From contig OW285188.1 in assembly GCA_935421135.1 (NCBI GenBank), forward strand, positions 16,221,233-16,285,232: a stretch of DNA of 64,000 bases, given 5' to 3'. Shown piece after piece: positions 58,001 through 61,636 of this stretch. Under the pieces are notes generated by a model that was not told the DNA's origin, searched no databases, and was given only the letters and a program-made list of their open reading frames with translations. Position 1 is the stretch's first letter. Each line of letters opens with the position of its first letter. The translations under genes were made by a program, and so were the position numbers. This DNA is from Bugulina stolonifera. Taxonomy: Eukaryota; Bryozoa; Gymnolaemata; Cheilostomatida; Bugulidae.

Positions 58001-58778
58001 GCCAACATATACACAGTCTAACGCTTACATTGTCACGTTTATATCCTCAGTTTGGCCACAAGCCAGCCTGGAGTCTTCTGCACTTGGTCAAATCTAAGGT
58101 GAAAGTATTTGACGTGACAAGACGACTCCCAAGCACGGTAGACAGGGACTTGCCTGCAGAGTTCAGATCTAGTGAAATTAGGTCAACTTCTTTCCATGGT
58201 CCCAGCATCACAGACATATCAATAGGTGGCAGGTGGGTTACTCTATTATCTTTAATGTACATGTGCATAATAATTGCATATCATTTTATAAACTATTCCA
58301 TTATTAGCAATCTATTGCAATTTTTTTCCGATATCAGTTGTTTGTTTATATTTTGATTGTGAGTTTAAATTCTTAAACACAGGACAAAAGCATTCCTCAA
58401 AAGAAGGTTGCCAGCGATTATTGCTAAGACTTCATTACAATTTACAATTTAATCAAGGAGTTTAATTGCTGTTGAAGTTTTCAAATTAGCCCTATGCAGT
58501 GTTGAAAGTGGAACAATAGAGGTGGGTACACTGTACATGTAATTTCAGGGTATATACTGTATACACCTAAGTTGAGTGTTGGATACACTCAGTGGGCTCA
58601 TGTGTACCCTCACTTATAACACGGGCCCAATATAAATCTACGTGTAAATAGACTTCTCTTCCATTCCTGTAGAATGACTGCAAAAACCTGGCATATCGGT
58701 GCAGAGAAAGATGACAGTTTTGAGCAGATTCTCTTCGGTCCCAAAAGAACATCTGAAGAAGCATTTAGTGTCAACTAA
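28074..58778 (+). CDS. CATSPER2: CatSper2-like sperm calcium channel subunit, 30 exons, 1233 aa
   Basis: Exons: 28074-28136, 29219-29353, 29720-29921, 45431-45588, 45714-45777, 46072-46220, 46471-46615, 47195-47394, 47672-47795, 47974-48095, 48538-48586, 48749-48876, 49196-49325, 49534-49608, 50082-50157, 50569-50619, 50938-51183, 51802-51963, 52280-52378, 52725-52858, 53296-53428, 53956-54087, 54441-54505, 54884-54936, 55128-55252, 56082-56184, 56438-56569, 57604-57762, 58051-58232, 58673-58778. They sum to 3702 nt in one frame. The product is a single-domain six-helix channel: S1 at about 117-137, S4 with few basic residues (208-257), pore FTLDGW at 318-323 (the CatSper T-x-D-x-W filter) and S6 ending TNFQRIRNE. 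Spacing and residues fit CATSPER2, including a matching C-terminal helical segment (1086-1138). CatSper subunits form the flagellar calcium channel of sperm. The Ser/Thr/Lys-rich tail between S6 and that segment is about 700 residues, far longer than in mammals. Intron 3 holds a Polinton; intron 16 is GC-AG. Confidence 0.85.
28441..29205. repeat. minisatellite TATTGCTGTGTATTGCTGTAGT with higher-order structure
   Basis: A 22-bp unit and its halves (ATTGCTGTG, ATTGCTGTAGTT) repeat about 35 times. A longer block, with GGTATTTCTGTGTATTGC then TACAGTATAGTTATTGTTG, recurs at about 28610, 28765 and 28925, giving a higher-order period near 150-160 bp. It fills most of CatSper2 intron 1, up to about 14 bases before the acceptor of exon 2. 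Confidence 0.9.
30136..30141. repeat. Polinton target-site duplication, left
   Basis: ATAGCT, repeated exactly at 45272-45277. Six-base duplications are the Polinton hallmark. Confidence 0.93.
30280..30609 (+). CDS. TIR-encoded 109-aa protein, copy 1
   Basis: A complete frame inside the left inverted repeat, starting in the context TATAATAAATATGGG. The product is soluble-looking, with alternating acidic and basic residues and no membrane segment: it begins MGERELVPF and ends SWYTRKE. I do not recognise a family. An identical frame lies in the other repeat at 44804-45133, so the element carries two copies facing inwards. A hairpin (30619-30648) follows the stop codon. Its place at the element's ends hints at an early or end-related role, which is speculation. 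Confidence 0.6.
   Translation: MGERELVPFTIDGKEFIPDTQSIVVTKLRDLAEQRPYEVVEVDPDITRYGDHIVTLRDLKEGMFLKVYMGARFMNRCQPGKVLVYNGKVPLKNGSGHTYHDISWYTRKE
30619..30648. terminator. hairpin at a tail-to-tail gene junction (TIR)
   Basis: TGTCCATATAGGT pairs with ACCTATATAGACA with one mismatch, loop of 4. It lies just after the 109-aa frame and faces the end of the minus-strand 452-aa gene. The matching copy is in the right repeat at about 44765-44794. Confidence 0.5.
30881..32239 (-). CDS. Polinton protein of 452 aa with Pro-rich region and C-terminal anchor
   Basis: The start (MAKLSSGYP) follows the ATATAAATGG context. Residues 1-130 form a compact region with a W-Y-K-D-P-M-L-Y-Y segment. The middle is mixed polar, and about 365-420 is a tandem of KPVIRL/KPVVKLS-type proline repeats. 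The protein ends with one hydrophobic helix (about 432-450). The repeats and anchor suggest a membrane-associated or virion-surface protein. I cannot assign it to a named Polinton gene. The last ten codons lie in the left inverted repeat. A diverged copy of its 3' end survives beside the right repeat (44415-44532). Confidence 0.6.
   Translation of the reverse strand: MAKLSSGYPIHFYNLNIVVSVNKDANATYTFTKKFVDITPKPVVITSFDDVDRWYKDPMLYYFQQYKFALYCASALCGVSKDQLTRGLHLTKSIMNFHVMYQTKKILAQMQARNPGDGDFNPYNNPYNKTEYYKILNEFNARPGDIPEIDQPANGLGFAYRRATGGKVEDSNPPSPALTFPSTGANNMYRNIKPRGTVEPRTGGCVWGGFYNFDNNVNTGIVITKVQQDKIDYHRVVPDHSNGFTSAGLVRINDSIRAYVYCLLGAQVQARQAGTSLESQQQFLVLVNDLIAKQQTLQESVVNFQDALSKTKGKVNYVIAKGLYILPSDMNLNELGQSVKGFNDQIQIAKQFDKIGVKPDPPAPKPVIRLPAPKPVIKLSVPKPDPPALKPVVKLSVPPPRPITSAVVAQKPAPVLLKAKNQSTPSVDIHEGTKLVIGTSIVIGGIVYTILA
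32262..32825 (+). CDS. candidate minor capsid (penton-like) protein, 187 aa
   Basis: This gene diverges from the 452-aa gene across only 22 bp and starts in ATAAATGG. The sequence is rich in alternating beta-type residues. It ends HLKVKIVDDLGNDF-T-GRF-K-AELTLHD, resembling the closing strand pattern (D-x-x-G-x-x-x-x-x-G-x-x-x-x-x-x-L-x-L) of single jelly-roll penton proteins in Polintons and virophages. Size also fits. This would be the vertex protein of a virus-like capsid. The assignment is by pattern only; structure prediction would be needed to confirm it. Confidence 0.5.
   Translation: MGTKVMITKVGNHELLEPIKVSGISLNMITACLKLYNLPEASTYKAGGSETIITIPPGYYTYEQLRGLMPNDFTFDENTLKVTVNGTLTGGIKKRMDDDFLYLTPLSLSMYVDGINTSESIVDEKRSSLLAVIPLGNFNVGEIVTYQPTSNFRKMCVNTISHLKVKIVDDLGNDFTGRFKAELTLHD
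32829..33152 (+). pseudogene. small Polinton gene broken by an in-frame stop, paralogue of the next gene
   Basis: The frame starts MLGQR in the context AATAAATG and ends at 33152, 108 codons including the stop, but codon 19 (32883-32885) is TAA. The part after the stop remains open for about 88 codons. It shares its start (MLG-x-R), length, beta-rich pattern and ending (acidic residue, then F-Y or Y-Y) with the 109-codon gene immediately downstream, so the two are tandem duplicates. Either this copy is a fresh pseudogene or translation starts after the stop. No other ATG near the break restores the N-terminus. Confidence 0.65.
33153..33482 (+). CDS. small Polinton protein, 109 aa, intact tandem paralogue
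   Basis: The ATG overlaps the end of the previous stop region (GAATAAATG). The product starts MLGRR, has a basic N-terminal segment (KIVRQKRKN) and a beta-rich remainder, and ends YYK. No transmembrane helix. It sits between the candidate penton gene and a membrane protein gene and may be a structural or virion-associated protein. Function is not recognised. Confidence 0.6.
   Translation: MLGRRLHTESLKIVRQKRKNDSEDNSQFLIELPRYSTITEVIFKTKNGSGGGLPFIGIFQSPIANATYGIYKDLRVDIINDINLSVPEGGVILCYVESKHAKECVVYYK
33483..33908 (+). CDS. conserved Polinton membrane protein, 141 aa
   Basis: It starts directly after the previous stop (TAAATGG). There is an N-terminal hydrophobic segment (MASIAMMIGGAIVNAVAF) followed by a GNYLF motif, a central charged coiled coil (about 32-75, rich in E, K and A), a YEKIFGKK and PHPNLQEP stretch, and a second hydrophobic helix at the C-terminus (about 123-140). 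I recall proteins with this arrangement in Polintons of cnidarians and sponges, but their function is unknown to me. The gene ends at a strong hairpin against the opposing 505-aa gene. Confidence 0.6.
   Translation: MASIAMMIGGAIVNAVAFTGGNYLFSMMDRNGAKEEAKRHNAAIEKMNEEQMDYNIKRAKNQDWLNAEIAKKREATNDIYSVNNSFTEYEKIFGKKPKVPHPNLQEPNFDYVPSEEQKRYENIFITAGTVASVATAVATLT
33909..33939. terminator. hairpin between convergent genes
   Basis: GTTATAATAGAT pairs perfectly with ATCTATTATAAC around a 7-base loop. It fills the 24-bp gap between the 141-aa gene (plus) and the 505-aa gene (minus) and runs into the end of the latter. A bidirectional 3'-end signal is inferred. Confidence 0.6.
33933..35450 (-). CDS. Polinton membrane/coiled-coil protein, 505 aa
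   Basis: Starts MAEFEGRDF in the context AATAAATGG, diverging from the capsid candidate over 20 bp. The N-terminal half is acidic and polar. A charged coiled coil occupies about 310-390. A glycine-rich hydrophobic segment at about 390-410 and a second helix at about 475-497 are followed by a lysine-rich tail (KKNKSKL). It may be a virion membrane or internal structural protein. I do not recognise a catalytic motif, and in particular no His...Cys pair of an adenovirus-type protease. Confidence 0.6.
   Translation of the reverse strand: MAEFEGRDFTEDVDVLRDDDIETSTFITPDTTLDESTIQQSLDYSNVNTRLIQKGLPDINTIIENMKDTPVRRDLLEKMIVDRNVVDQESLSRVIEEYTDYVNSGGTIEDYLAGGAKAKLPNIPTDTPGIALGVQNKIDVKLSELNIVARGNHDKFIPLENGGLAVKTSKGSTVITQKNPKLFLVSPLIPTSEYETLFGVDKESYKTRVRERNFSVKNEIERSTLEGVKRVTNEFYNPAFEGDEPLSSAFESPSEWQKRPLGEKVKAAVEGTWTTVSDSVNNLLAKFKPSGYQRLANDEVDIQMDELTPERREEIGGEVERDHGRLQELGPEVANTIDELNSIATEYSELPRDDPRRERLSTDFASKKVELDAKIDELSKIRERKNTILKLVGVGLAAVGVGGLLTGIFEAIANALGSDVAKDLLPKSTDPKDIAASGIGKLIKKKLSELANYFHSKFLNSEGVLKSFWHMMENVVKYMQDNLWIIIMTVLAFLAYEIKKNKSKL
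35471..36634 (+). CDS. candidate major capsid protein (double jelly-roll), 387 aa
   Basis: The protein is beta-rich throughout, has no membrane segment, and sits directly before the packaging ATPase, the usual place for the capsid gene in Polintons and relatives. Segments such as RFKITINGMTVQDINNYNQ, the later IKVDIDGTTNQLFTS and the ending (AFVFIVTDKAIRFVNNQLSS) resemble sequences I associate with capsid-type proteins of animal Polintons. At 387 residues it is shorter than many major capsid proteins (commonly 450-650), so it might be compact or another capsid component. GC content is somewhat higher than in its neighbours. A predicted structure with two stacked jelly rolls would settle the assignment. 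Confidence 0.6.
   Translation: MSMHVGELNHNFSTRDRQGLKENKIHAKVNHNPSEASAGDELVIKMPKLTSNSVLYPKSLVWTGDFKLASDGTEADVPDHLTAAIVERFKITINGMTVQDINNYNQLAIYWPFWHPKHKYRKELTDRGIQSSATKNKRHNIDGATDDTLASIHGERYSFHLGSFLTESAFAPQAIQNDVEFHLKLSAGKYTLKNICLEYDYIIEPDIAKEIRQKYLNHYHIVNDYKSHTTKAISNDESDFEIDINATYDSLRAIIVFFKADNAVNTTYANPMIKDIKVDIDGTTNQLFTSEYLPVYSWPDAKKYFGSKSSVEAFINQESFYQDKFALVLDFRTLDDEKASGTGREVKDYVKLKISKKATTSVGKAFVFIVTDKAIRFVNNQLSSVEQ
36635..37237 (+). CDS. A32/FtsK-HerA-type genome-packaging ATPase, 200 aa
   Basis: It begins immediately after the capsid candidate's stop (AATAAATGG). Walker A is GRTNSGKTH (residues 16-24), with the Lys and Thr that bind the nucleotide. Walker B is SLIIIDDC with acidic D97-D98. 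A downstream FSGRHANLTTWFITQR stretch is typical of the sensor/Arg region of A32-like ATPases. These enzymes pump viral DNA into preformed capsids. The small size agrees with Polinton ATPases. It overlaps the next gene by 4 bp (ATGA). Confidence 0.88.
   Translation: MDSLLPKHPHNALICGRTNSGKTHHTLNIIEKYYGGRFDHIFIICPTFYDNKTYDRPWLSKCGVYVDGNLVKHLDELIKRHSKGGNLSGKKSLIIIDDCSAEKDLNKHRTSLSKIAFSGRHANLTTWFITQRYVSAPKDFRENIHWVLVTKNTCKKSFETLASENDIIPAEEQKAIKEGLVNEFMLFVNTDLGKYLVLDK
37234..37830 (+). CDS. Polinton membrane protein, 198 aa
   Basis: The start overlaps the ATPase stop in ATGA. It has one N-terminal transmembrane helix (about 8-28), a charged helical middle (about 45-95), then a more hydrophobic region (about 100-160) and an acidic tail ending DDEF. 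It probably sits in a membrane with its bulk on one side. No family recognised. It overlaps the following gene by 62 bp in another frame. Confidence 0.55.
   Translation: MIEEIFYASGFLFFSVSTFFMIRLYLAARKVFGINKMDSITLPEEEPRQHSAEVEKYRSRLAQAHVKTEEDLNKMSSEDVKKLYLKHEQAVIDNVSEQMTKLVTKAYTMSIARVIPLDNPDELESTLNKDVFIKAFVNEVFPSIYYRYGKYLAPASLVATTAIHVDYERLWSKNSDIINDGTTHHCDEEPPTGTDDEF
37769..38047 (+). CDS. Polinton single-pass protein with Pro-Lys repeats, 92 aa
   Basis: It starts within the end of the preceding gene, in the context AATAAATG. A polar N-terminus (about 1-43) is followed by one helix (about 45-61) and a tail of repeats PKPAVVTPA/PKPAEDTPA/PKPVVKK. The proline-lysine repeats recall those of the 452-aa protein at the left end. 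The basic ending KKRKF may bind DNA or act as a retention signal, which is a guess. Confidence 0.55.
   Translation: MTEQPITVTKNPRRVQTTSSELKDIQPETVKQPEETPAQTKDNVKYIGLGIIVILGLVYYFKPTPKPAVVTPAPKPAEDTPAPKPVVKKRKF
38061..38288 (+). CDS. small Polinton membrane protein, 75 aa
   Basis: The start follows AATAAAG-ATGG, a slight variant of the common context. It contains two hydrophobic stretches, about 13-30 and 48-60 (VGMLAVEVAAATYI). Short proteins with a G-x-x-x-x-K-x-x-G-M-L motif and this layout are frequent in animal Polintons as far as I recall, with unknown role. A hairpin separates it from the opposing integrase gene. Confidence 0.55.
   Translation: MEPNMKDVGNRLYNAALITTGIVATRYAMKSFGFKERPIEFKLKSVGMLAVEVAAATYITKTLQDSKTLPDKIFV
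38290..38318. terminator. hairpin between convergent genes
   Basis: AATTTTTATACTT pairs perfectly with AAGTATAAAAATT around GTG. It occupies the gap between the 75-aa gene (plus) and the integrase gene (minus). Confidence 0.65.
38320..39258 (-). CDS. Polinton retroviral-type integrase, 312 aa
   Basis: The start follows GTAATAAATGG. A helical N-terminal part (about 1-60) leads into an RNase H-fold core with the catalytic triad: D73 (HQIDLL), D132 (MSDKGREF) and E165 (AFVERFNKYL), a D-x33-E spacing close to the D-35-E of the family. A conserved VERFN follows. The C-terminal part (about 255-305) has a YEI-DEI...YTLQNL pattern like a chromo- or SH3-type integrase tail. The enzyme joins the element's ends to host DNA with the 6-bp stagger seen at its flanks. 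It is read away from four 20-bp repeats in its 5' region. The gene is intact. Confidence 0.92.
   Translation of the reverse strand: MDRLQKLYYSPSGYQRGSTAAGRLQKKVPELTRRQIQQWLDRQPIYQIYKAPPKTIRFPHYAQDKPNHTHQIDLLSLPADGKYKYALTLTDIASRYKEAEPLKTKTAKETSAAIQKIYDRSPLNYPQTIMSDKGREFMGEFRTLMREHSVKKVVSLNKKKVAFVERFNKYLAEKLFSHQYGEEMKTKRTNKEWAGRLLKVVAAMNDEETRMIGMKPSDAIKLDKVPQPEYEKEDIPEDLPIDALVRYLYKPGEEHNDTRYRATDAIWSVEVYEIDEIKTFENQPTLYTLQNLDEERTFTKEQLQVVPPDTDF
39259..39358. repeat. four 20-bp direct repeats between divergent genes
   Basis: TTACGGTAATTTTATAGAAA is repeated four times (the first with A for G) in the 134-bp space between the start codons of the integrase (minus) and the 189-aa gene (plus). Each unit contains a small palindrome-like GTAATTT...AAATTAC pairing with its neighbour. 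This is the longest non-coding space in the interior. It could be a shared promoter, a regulator site or an iteron array. Confidence 0.9.
39393..39962 (+). CDS. conserved Polinton membrane protein, 189 aa
   Basis: Starts MSNKVYPNL in AATAAATG. A charged N-terminal helix (about 15-45) is followed by a long glycine- and alanine-rich hydrophobic hairpin (about 50-95), then a coiled-coil-like charged region (about 98-165). The arrangement, with helical segments flanking a G/A/S-rich hydrophobic core, is common in animal Polintons as I recall. The function is unknown; a holin- or pore-like or virion membrane role is possible. Confidence 0.6.
   Translation: MSNKVYPNLEDTGRYRMTELDRIRSTLESKCEARKSLIERYKLINKVVEGVMGTSSVMAVGCSVGATVTASTGVGVIVALPLGILAASSGAVALALEMPRKRLRNKLAKHEKKAEALKSKKNTILNRVSKFIEDGKIDHEEYAVILNDMGDLDKQLAQIDKTFVQPTAPPGDLEEGLRERIMSLLNIKK
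39963..39992. terminator. hairpin between convergent genes
   Basis: TTTTTATACC pairs with GGTATAAAAA around a 7-base loop. It lies between the 189-aa gene (plus) and the 78-aa gene (minus). Its arms share TATAAAAA with the hairpin at 38290-38318. Confidence 0.65.
39993..40229 (-). CDS. small Polinton protein with SAP-like motif, 78 aa
   Basis: It starts three bases past the DNA polymerase stop, in ATAAATGG, so the two genes are probably co-transcribed. The N-terminal half is basic and tyrosine-rich (YDTYIPSRQRYTVGGYSMRK). The C-terminal half, KLSELRSKAKSLGIKGY and KMRKNELTEAL, is a SAP/Rho-N-like helix-loop-helix that also occurs at the N-terminus of the polymerase. Such motifs bind DNA or RNA. 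It might be a DNA-condensing core protein or terminal-protein partner, which is inference. Confidence 0.55.
   Translation of the reverse strand: MDKQIAMQLLDMVRPPVVYDTYIPSRQRYTVGGYSMRKYEPPRPKLSELRSKAKSLGIKGYYKMRKNELTEALSPSAG
40233..44375 (-). CDS. Polinton protein-primed family B DNA polymerase, 1380 aa
   Basis: The start is ATGGAG after ACAATAA. Two SAP-like motifs open the protein (about 7-36, TVKDLRALAKLRGLKGY; about 62-92). The exonuclease motifs are VADAEAFN (about 555), HNLSGYDSKLF (about 702) and YLKTDTLLLMD. Between the first two is a CHIC...DHCHVTGKYRG...CNLRY block (about 657-690), an HNH-like zinc motif. Polymerase motif A is YLDANNQYG (about 968), B is NNSLYGKT (about 1110) and C is YMDTDSF (about 1205), with the metal-binding aspartates present. 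Protein-primed polymerases copy the linear element from its ends. Length is near the upper range of Polinton polymerases. No frameshift or missing key residue. Confidence 0.95.
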   Translation of the reverse strand: MEKRDISTVKDLRALAKLRGLKGYSRMTKAELSEKLQSDGGIARWMNSFGSVVPKPKSDSEYAYRERGRQLGIRNYDKMSMPNLRRRVDATSYRRFQDRGEKELRYIASQWAKDSDEIVNNVRGKLGKMNKTKLAQLFPETRNMKRAAARHYAQGRFDQQFQRDFRLLGKVMGYDRMGKRALLNRVMPSLVETDRAINGFFRTYTLAGRDRLGASEYLDMVKERVLRQLRHLIKTEQGVSFSVNLLSEFQRIDETTGQTILTNPLHHIRTKKLVLTPSTDLEAVYREVVEIIKEKIANFTEKGSNWIFKRVVRMELSTNWWRPLRGSSYMELPKFLKSKKAIVNPQNKDEECFKWALLAALHPANENPQRISHYTEHVDKYNWEGIKFPASSKDIEKFERNNPDIGINLLSYYKRPGKSSVIYPLRAEKTGRKTIVNLMLLQEAVGVEGKIQTRSHYCCVRDMSRLLSLQVSKDGHRRETCMNCLCSFGDKKEHHHTALEKLRAHQEWCFQNDCVKVDLLPRTKEVKNPDGSASAKEVTIKFTNHHKKMRVPIVMVADAEAFNTPIQSCQPDPEKPYTQKLSKHDASGFCLHVEEDSGDSETLMYNCKPDESSDDVARGYLDMLVKKVEELYAKYKDKKTMVMTDGDVQRHKEATTCHICEEPLGDDTVRDHCHVTGKYRGPAHNVCNLRYRMPKFIPVLFHNLSGYDSKLFVRQLAKYEGRLTVIPHTEENYISFSKHLVVDKRTKENKKTGKMEEVDVTFEIRFLDSYRFLLDSLDNLVKGLKPEDFKALKKAYPEEKQHKLLLKKGVFPYDWFDGPERLKEKQLPPKDKFYSRLYDSWIGTEDYERAQSVWKEFDMKTFQEYHDLYLKTDTLLLMDVIQRFRKNCLEKYGLDPMWYYTAPGLTWDAGLKYTRLEYEPIRDVEMLLMLENGVRGGITQVSTRHAKANNKYMATHDPTKPKRYIKYLDANNQYGWAMKQKLPTSKLEWMNDEELKDWRKHPCFLEVDLTYPKKLHDRHNCFPLAVENLKINKSNKLVANLRDKKNYVVHYAALKLYLRLGMRITKVHRGIKFEESSKLGKYIDFNTNERIKAKAAGDKASENLYKLMNNSLYGKTIENVRNRVDIRFVTEERQAEKLTAQPNYDRATIFDKNFVAVHMRRTTVLFDKPIYVGAAVLDLSKTLMYNFHYLYMKTKYGSRVKLAYMDTDSFVYIVETEDFYKDIAPDVERLFDTSNYPDNHPSGIPTGVNNKVVGMFKDEANGKIIEEFVGLRPKMYAYRIGDKVTKKAKGVTRSVTQKGLTFDDYKSVLYEHADWLQTQRSLTPQAEPAPTQSREMMRIGSERLRLYLMRSKKIALSADDDKRYIVDGIDTLAHGHWRIV
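44415..44532 (+). pseudogene. remnant of the 3' end of the 452-aa gene beside the right TIR
   Basis: A plus-strand frame of about 38 codons, preceded by a stop and with no start codon, ends HEGTKLAIGTSIVLGGIV then YTILA-stop. This closely matches the C-terminal anchor of the 452-aa protein. Its last ten codons are inside the inverted repeat and identical; the part outside (44415-44502) has diverged at many third positions. Confidence 0.75.
44503..45271 (-). repeat. Polinton terminal inverted repeat, right, 769 bp
   Basis: Reverse complement of 30142-30910. It ends TTTTATACTACT directly before the ATAGCT duplication. Confidence 0.93.
44804..45133 (-). CDS. TIR-encoded 109-aa protein, copy 2
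   Basis: Identical in translation to the frame at 30280-30609, in the right inverted repeat and reading inwards. Two identical copies imply double dosage and homogenisation by end conversion. No family recognised. Confidence 0.6.
   Translation of the reverse strand: MGERELVPFTIDGKEFIPDTQSIVVTKLRDLAEQRPYEVVEVDPDITRYGDHIVTLRDLKEGMFLKVYMGARFMNRCQPGKVLVYNGKVPLKNGSGHTYHDISWYTRKE
45272..45277. repeat. Polinton target-site duplication, right
   Basis: ATAGCT, identical to 30136-30141. Confidence 0.93.
45336..45430. repeat. three tandem units ending at the exon 4 acceptor of CatSper2
   Basis: Three copies of about 30 bp (TTGGTCAATCGTCCTGTATC core) lie head to tail. The third ends exactly in the acceptor CTTACCTTAG of exon 4; the second ends in ATCTTAG, a possible decoy acceptor 32 nt upstream. 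Confidence 0.85.
45759..45836. repeat. 26-bp triplication spanning the exon 5 donor of CatSper2
   Basis: Three head-to-tail copies of ATTACTACAACACCATTTAG plus GTAAGT-type sequence. Copy 1 contains the end of exon 5 and its donor at 45778. Copy 2 has GCGAGT instead of GTAAGT. Copy 3 regains GTAAGT at 45830, which would lengthen the exon by 52 nt and shift the frame. Confidence 0.85.
55630..55897. mobile_element. 268-bp MITE in CatSper2 intron 25
   Basis: Perfect 15-bp inverted ends, AGGTGTCTTCGCGAC, with TAT on both sides (55627-55629, 55898-55900), a 3-bp duplication like those of Harbinger elements. The interior is GC-rich with CGGACGAC/GTCCGACC-type repeats and no coding frame. Confidence 0.75.
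56570..57603. other. CatSper2 intron 27, nothing else recognised
   Basis: The largest CatSper2 intron after those with elements. Short frames near 56671-57126 lack gene-like features. Confidence 0.5.
57788..57935. repeat. 39-bp tandem repeat in CatSper2 intron 28
   Basis: About four units of AATATATACATTATATTCC then CATGTCTATGCTATTTTAGC. The 77-codon frame here is a translation of the repeat. Confidence 0.85.
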
Positions 58779-60444
58779 TAGTCTGTGATAAGTTTTCTTG
58801 ATCATTATAGAGGCAAGTACGGACAATTACATGGACAATGTATGATATATAAACATACACCACATCTACTGGCTGTATGTACATGCTATATGTGCACATG
58901 TATGCACACATATGCACATGTACATACATTTATGTACACTCGACTCGTACACATGTACCTGTACATGCACATACACATGTACCTGAATCTGTATGATGAG
59001 TAACATCAAGAACCAACAAACCATCTGGTACATGTGCTGTAGTCTAGTATGCATGCCTTCAATATGAATGACTAGAACTGGTTTTTAATAATACTTCAAC
59101 CTCAGTGTTGAAGACACCTTTGGCCCAGTTCACATGATAGCCCTTGCTTCTTGCTGTTACCAATCTTTTGGTTTTTACAGGAATCGGATTGTTCAGACTA
59201 TTAGTTACTTATTCTGCCTATAAGAGAAGCATGACATACCAATCCTGCTTCTCATCAACTACTCAATTCGGGAATATTCTTGCGAATCCGTACCAAGATC
59301 GTTTATTCACGGACACAAACGAACACAAACGTATCTAAAGTCGTTCTTTACTGGTCATCTGTTCATTAGATCAAAAATAACTCTATAACAAATATTTCTG
59401 AACAGTTTACCCTATCTAGTTTATAACACTATTATAGGATTTCTAGCGAGATGTGATGATATTGTAGTAATTATAATAATATTTGTTATTTCAGTCGTAG
59501 ACTTGTAGTCAGCCTTGTCTGTGGTATTAACATTATATCAAATACAACTCCTGCCCACTATTACAGTCTATTGGTTGGTTCTATTGAATGTATCAGGATA
59601 GAATATTCGTTCATCAGGTCATCATACTTGCCAAGTGTCCCGGGTTTCTCGGGACACCCCCGGGATTTGAAAATTGTCCCTACACTGTCCCAATGTCCTG
59701 ATTTATACCCCGGGAATTAGGAAATTGCTGCTCCAAAAAAATTTAGTTATTATTTCCTTTGGATTTTCCAAAACATTGACTGAAAAAGGGTTGAGCGTCG
59801 CAAATCCTGGGGAATTTTGCTAAATATATGCTGCACACCGTTTATTTTTAAATTAGTTCGATGTCTACTGACTGTTGTGTCTATGCCAATTGCCACTAGT
59901 TATAGCCCAAACTCTGACTAATTCCTGAGCTATATTGGCAGTGTACTAAAGCCTCCCCAACAGTGGATAGCTATTTTATATAAACGCTCTAATGTCAATG
60001 ACAACCACCGCGCAAATGAAAATTTACTCACTGATATTATAATTATTATTATCTGCTTGTACAAATAATGTTTCCATTATTTGTCTATTGGATGTTAATT
60101 TAGCTGTTAAGCCAAACAATTCTCACAGTACTGACAAGCAAAAGACTTTGCAATTTTCAAATTTAAAATCAATGGGTCAAATTTATTTATTTTATTTCTA
60201 AAAGTAAATTAGGTTTTTAATATCAATATTATAATTATGCCTTCTGCGCCCTCTAGTATTACTGATGGTGGCACCAATGACATAGCCAGGCACACGCTGA
60301 CCCAGAAGCATATCAAAGCTGTTGTCTAAAAGCTGTCACGTCATCTAAAAGCTTAGAAGATTTGTTTATTCTCAATGATTCTGAAGTTCAAAAAACAGGC
60401 TTACATTATGATTATAATTTTTGATATAATACTTATAAACTTGA

Positions 60445-60507
60445 CTTATGAAAATACTGAATTATATTATTATTATTATTATTATTATAATTCAGTGTTT
60501 TCATAAG
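60445..60507. repeat. short foldback with (TTA)n loop
   Basis: CTTATGAAAATACTGAATTATA pairs, with one mismatch, with TATAATTCAGTGTTTTCATAAG around an ATT/TTA microsatellite loop. Confidence 0.75.
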
Positions 60508-61636
60508 CAAAGCTATTTATATGTTTATAATTTAATAAAATGAAACAAAAATTTGGTTTCTAGTAAATTTTTATGTTGTAGCAAGTTTTATAGGTCTTCT
60601 GTAGATAATTCAACCTGAAGCACTCTTTGCAATTTCATTCGTATTCTAATTCTTCCCACCATTTTAAAACCATTCCAATATGCATGTAATATGAAAATAT
60701 TTTTTACCACTAGAGCAGCATTCAAATACAAGTGAAATTGCCCTAACTACTGTCATTTTAGTGGCTCACAAAAAATATTTTGAATGCGGGAGGGTGCTCT
60801 TCTGCCCTTCCCGCACCCTTTCTGGCAGCCCGCTACGCGGGCTGGCATAGCCTGCGGCCATGTCATCAGTCCTCCCTCTGGTCCGCGCATGTGTCCAGAT
60901 TTTTTACCCAGGTTACTTGGCAAGTATGCAGGTCATGCCACTGACAGTCTACTTACTATTAATAGATGAGCATACATGTGTAATCATAGGTCACCAGGGT
61001 TGGGAAACCCAAGATATTGTGGTGAATCAGCATAGCCTGCCATAGCATGGACTATAACTTGTGCCAATATAGCAGGGACGCCCAAACTTTTTGGTGGAAA
61101 GGGACAAATTCTATAAGCGCATTAGAGCAAGGGACACTTAGTTTTTGCTGCTGCATTTATTGCGATTATTAAATGGGTAATTTCATTATAATACAAAATG
61201 AGTTATTTTATAAAATTATAACACGCAAATTTGTTGATTTTGTTTTAACCAAAGTATAACAGGAATAGTCAGCTACTTTTGAAGTACACCAAAATAGAAT
61301 AAAGGTAGAAGCAGACTAGCGAATTTTGCGCCGTTATTAGTCGCGAAATGATGATGGAGTGACAGGGCATTACAAACTTGAGGGCAAAACGCCCTGTTCG
61401 CTGAATATCAAGCGTGCTTAATATTTCAAGCTTAGCTCTCAATAATACTGACTTCTAATTGGCCAGCAAAGCTTTCACAGACTCCATTCTGCACTTTCGT
61501 CTGTAATCAAAAATTCCAAATTGAGTCGCTGTTATTATGTGATGTGCATGTAGGAGATATAGATAAAAATAATTGCCTGCCTTGGCACACATGCTCAGGC
61601 CAGAAATTGGAGGAAACATCGCTAGTGTGACAGTTG

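Noticed and set aside
58047..58268. 73-codon minus-strand frame
   Set aside because: Antisense of CatSper2 exon 29.
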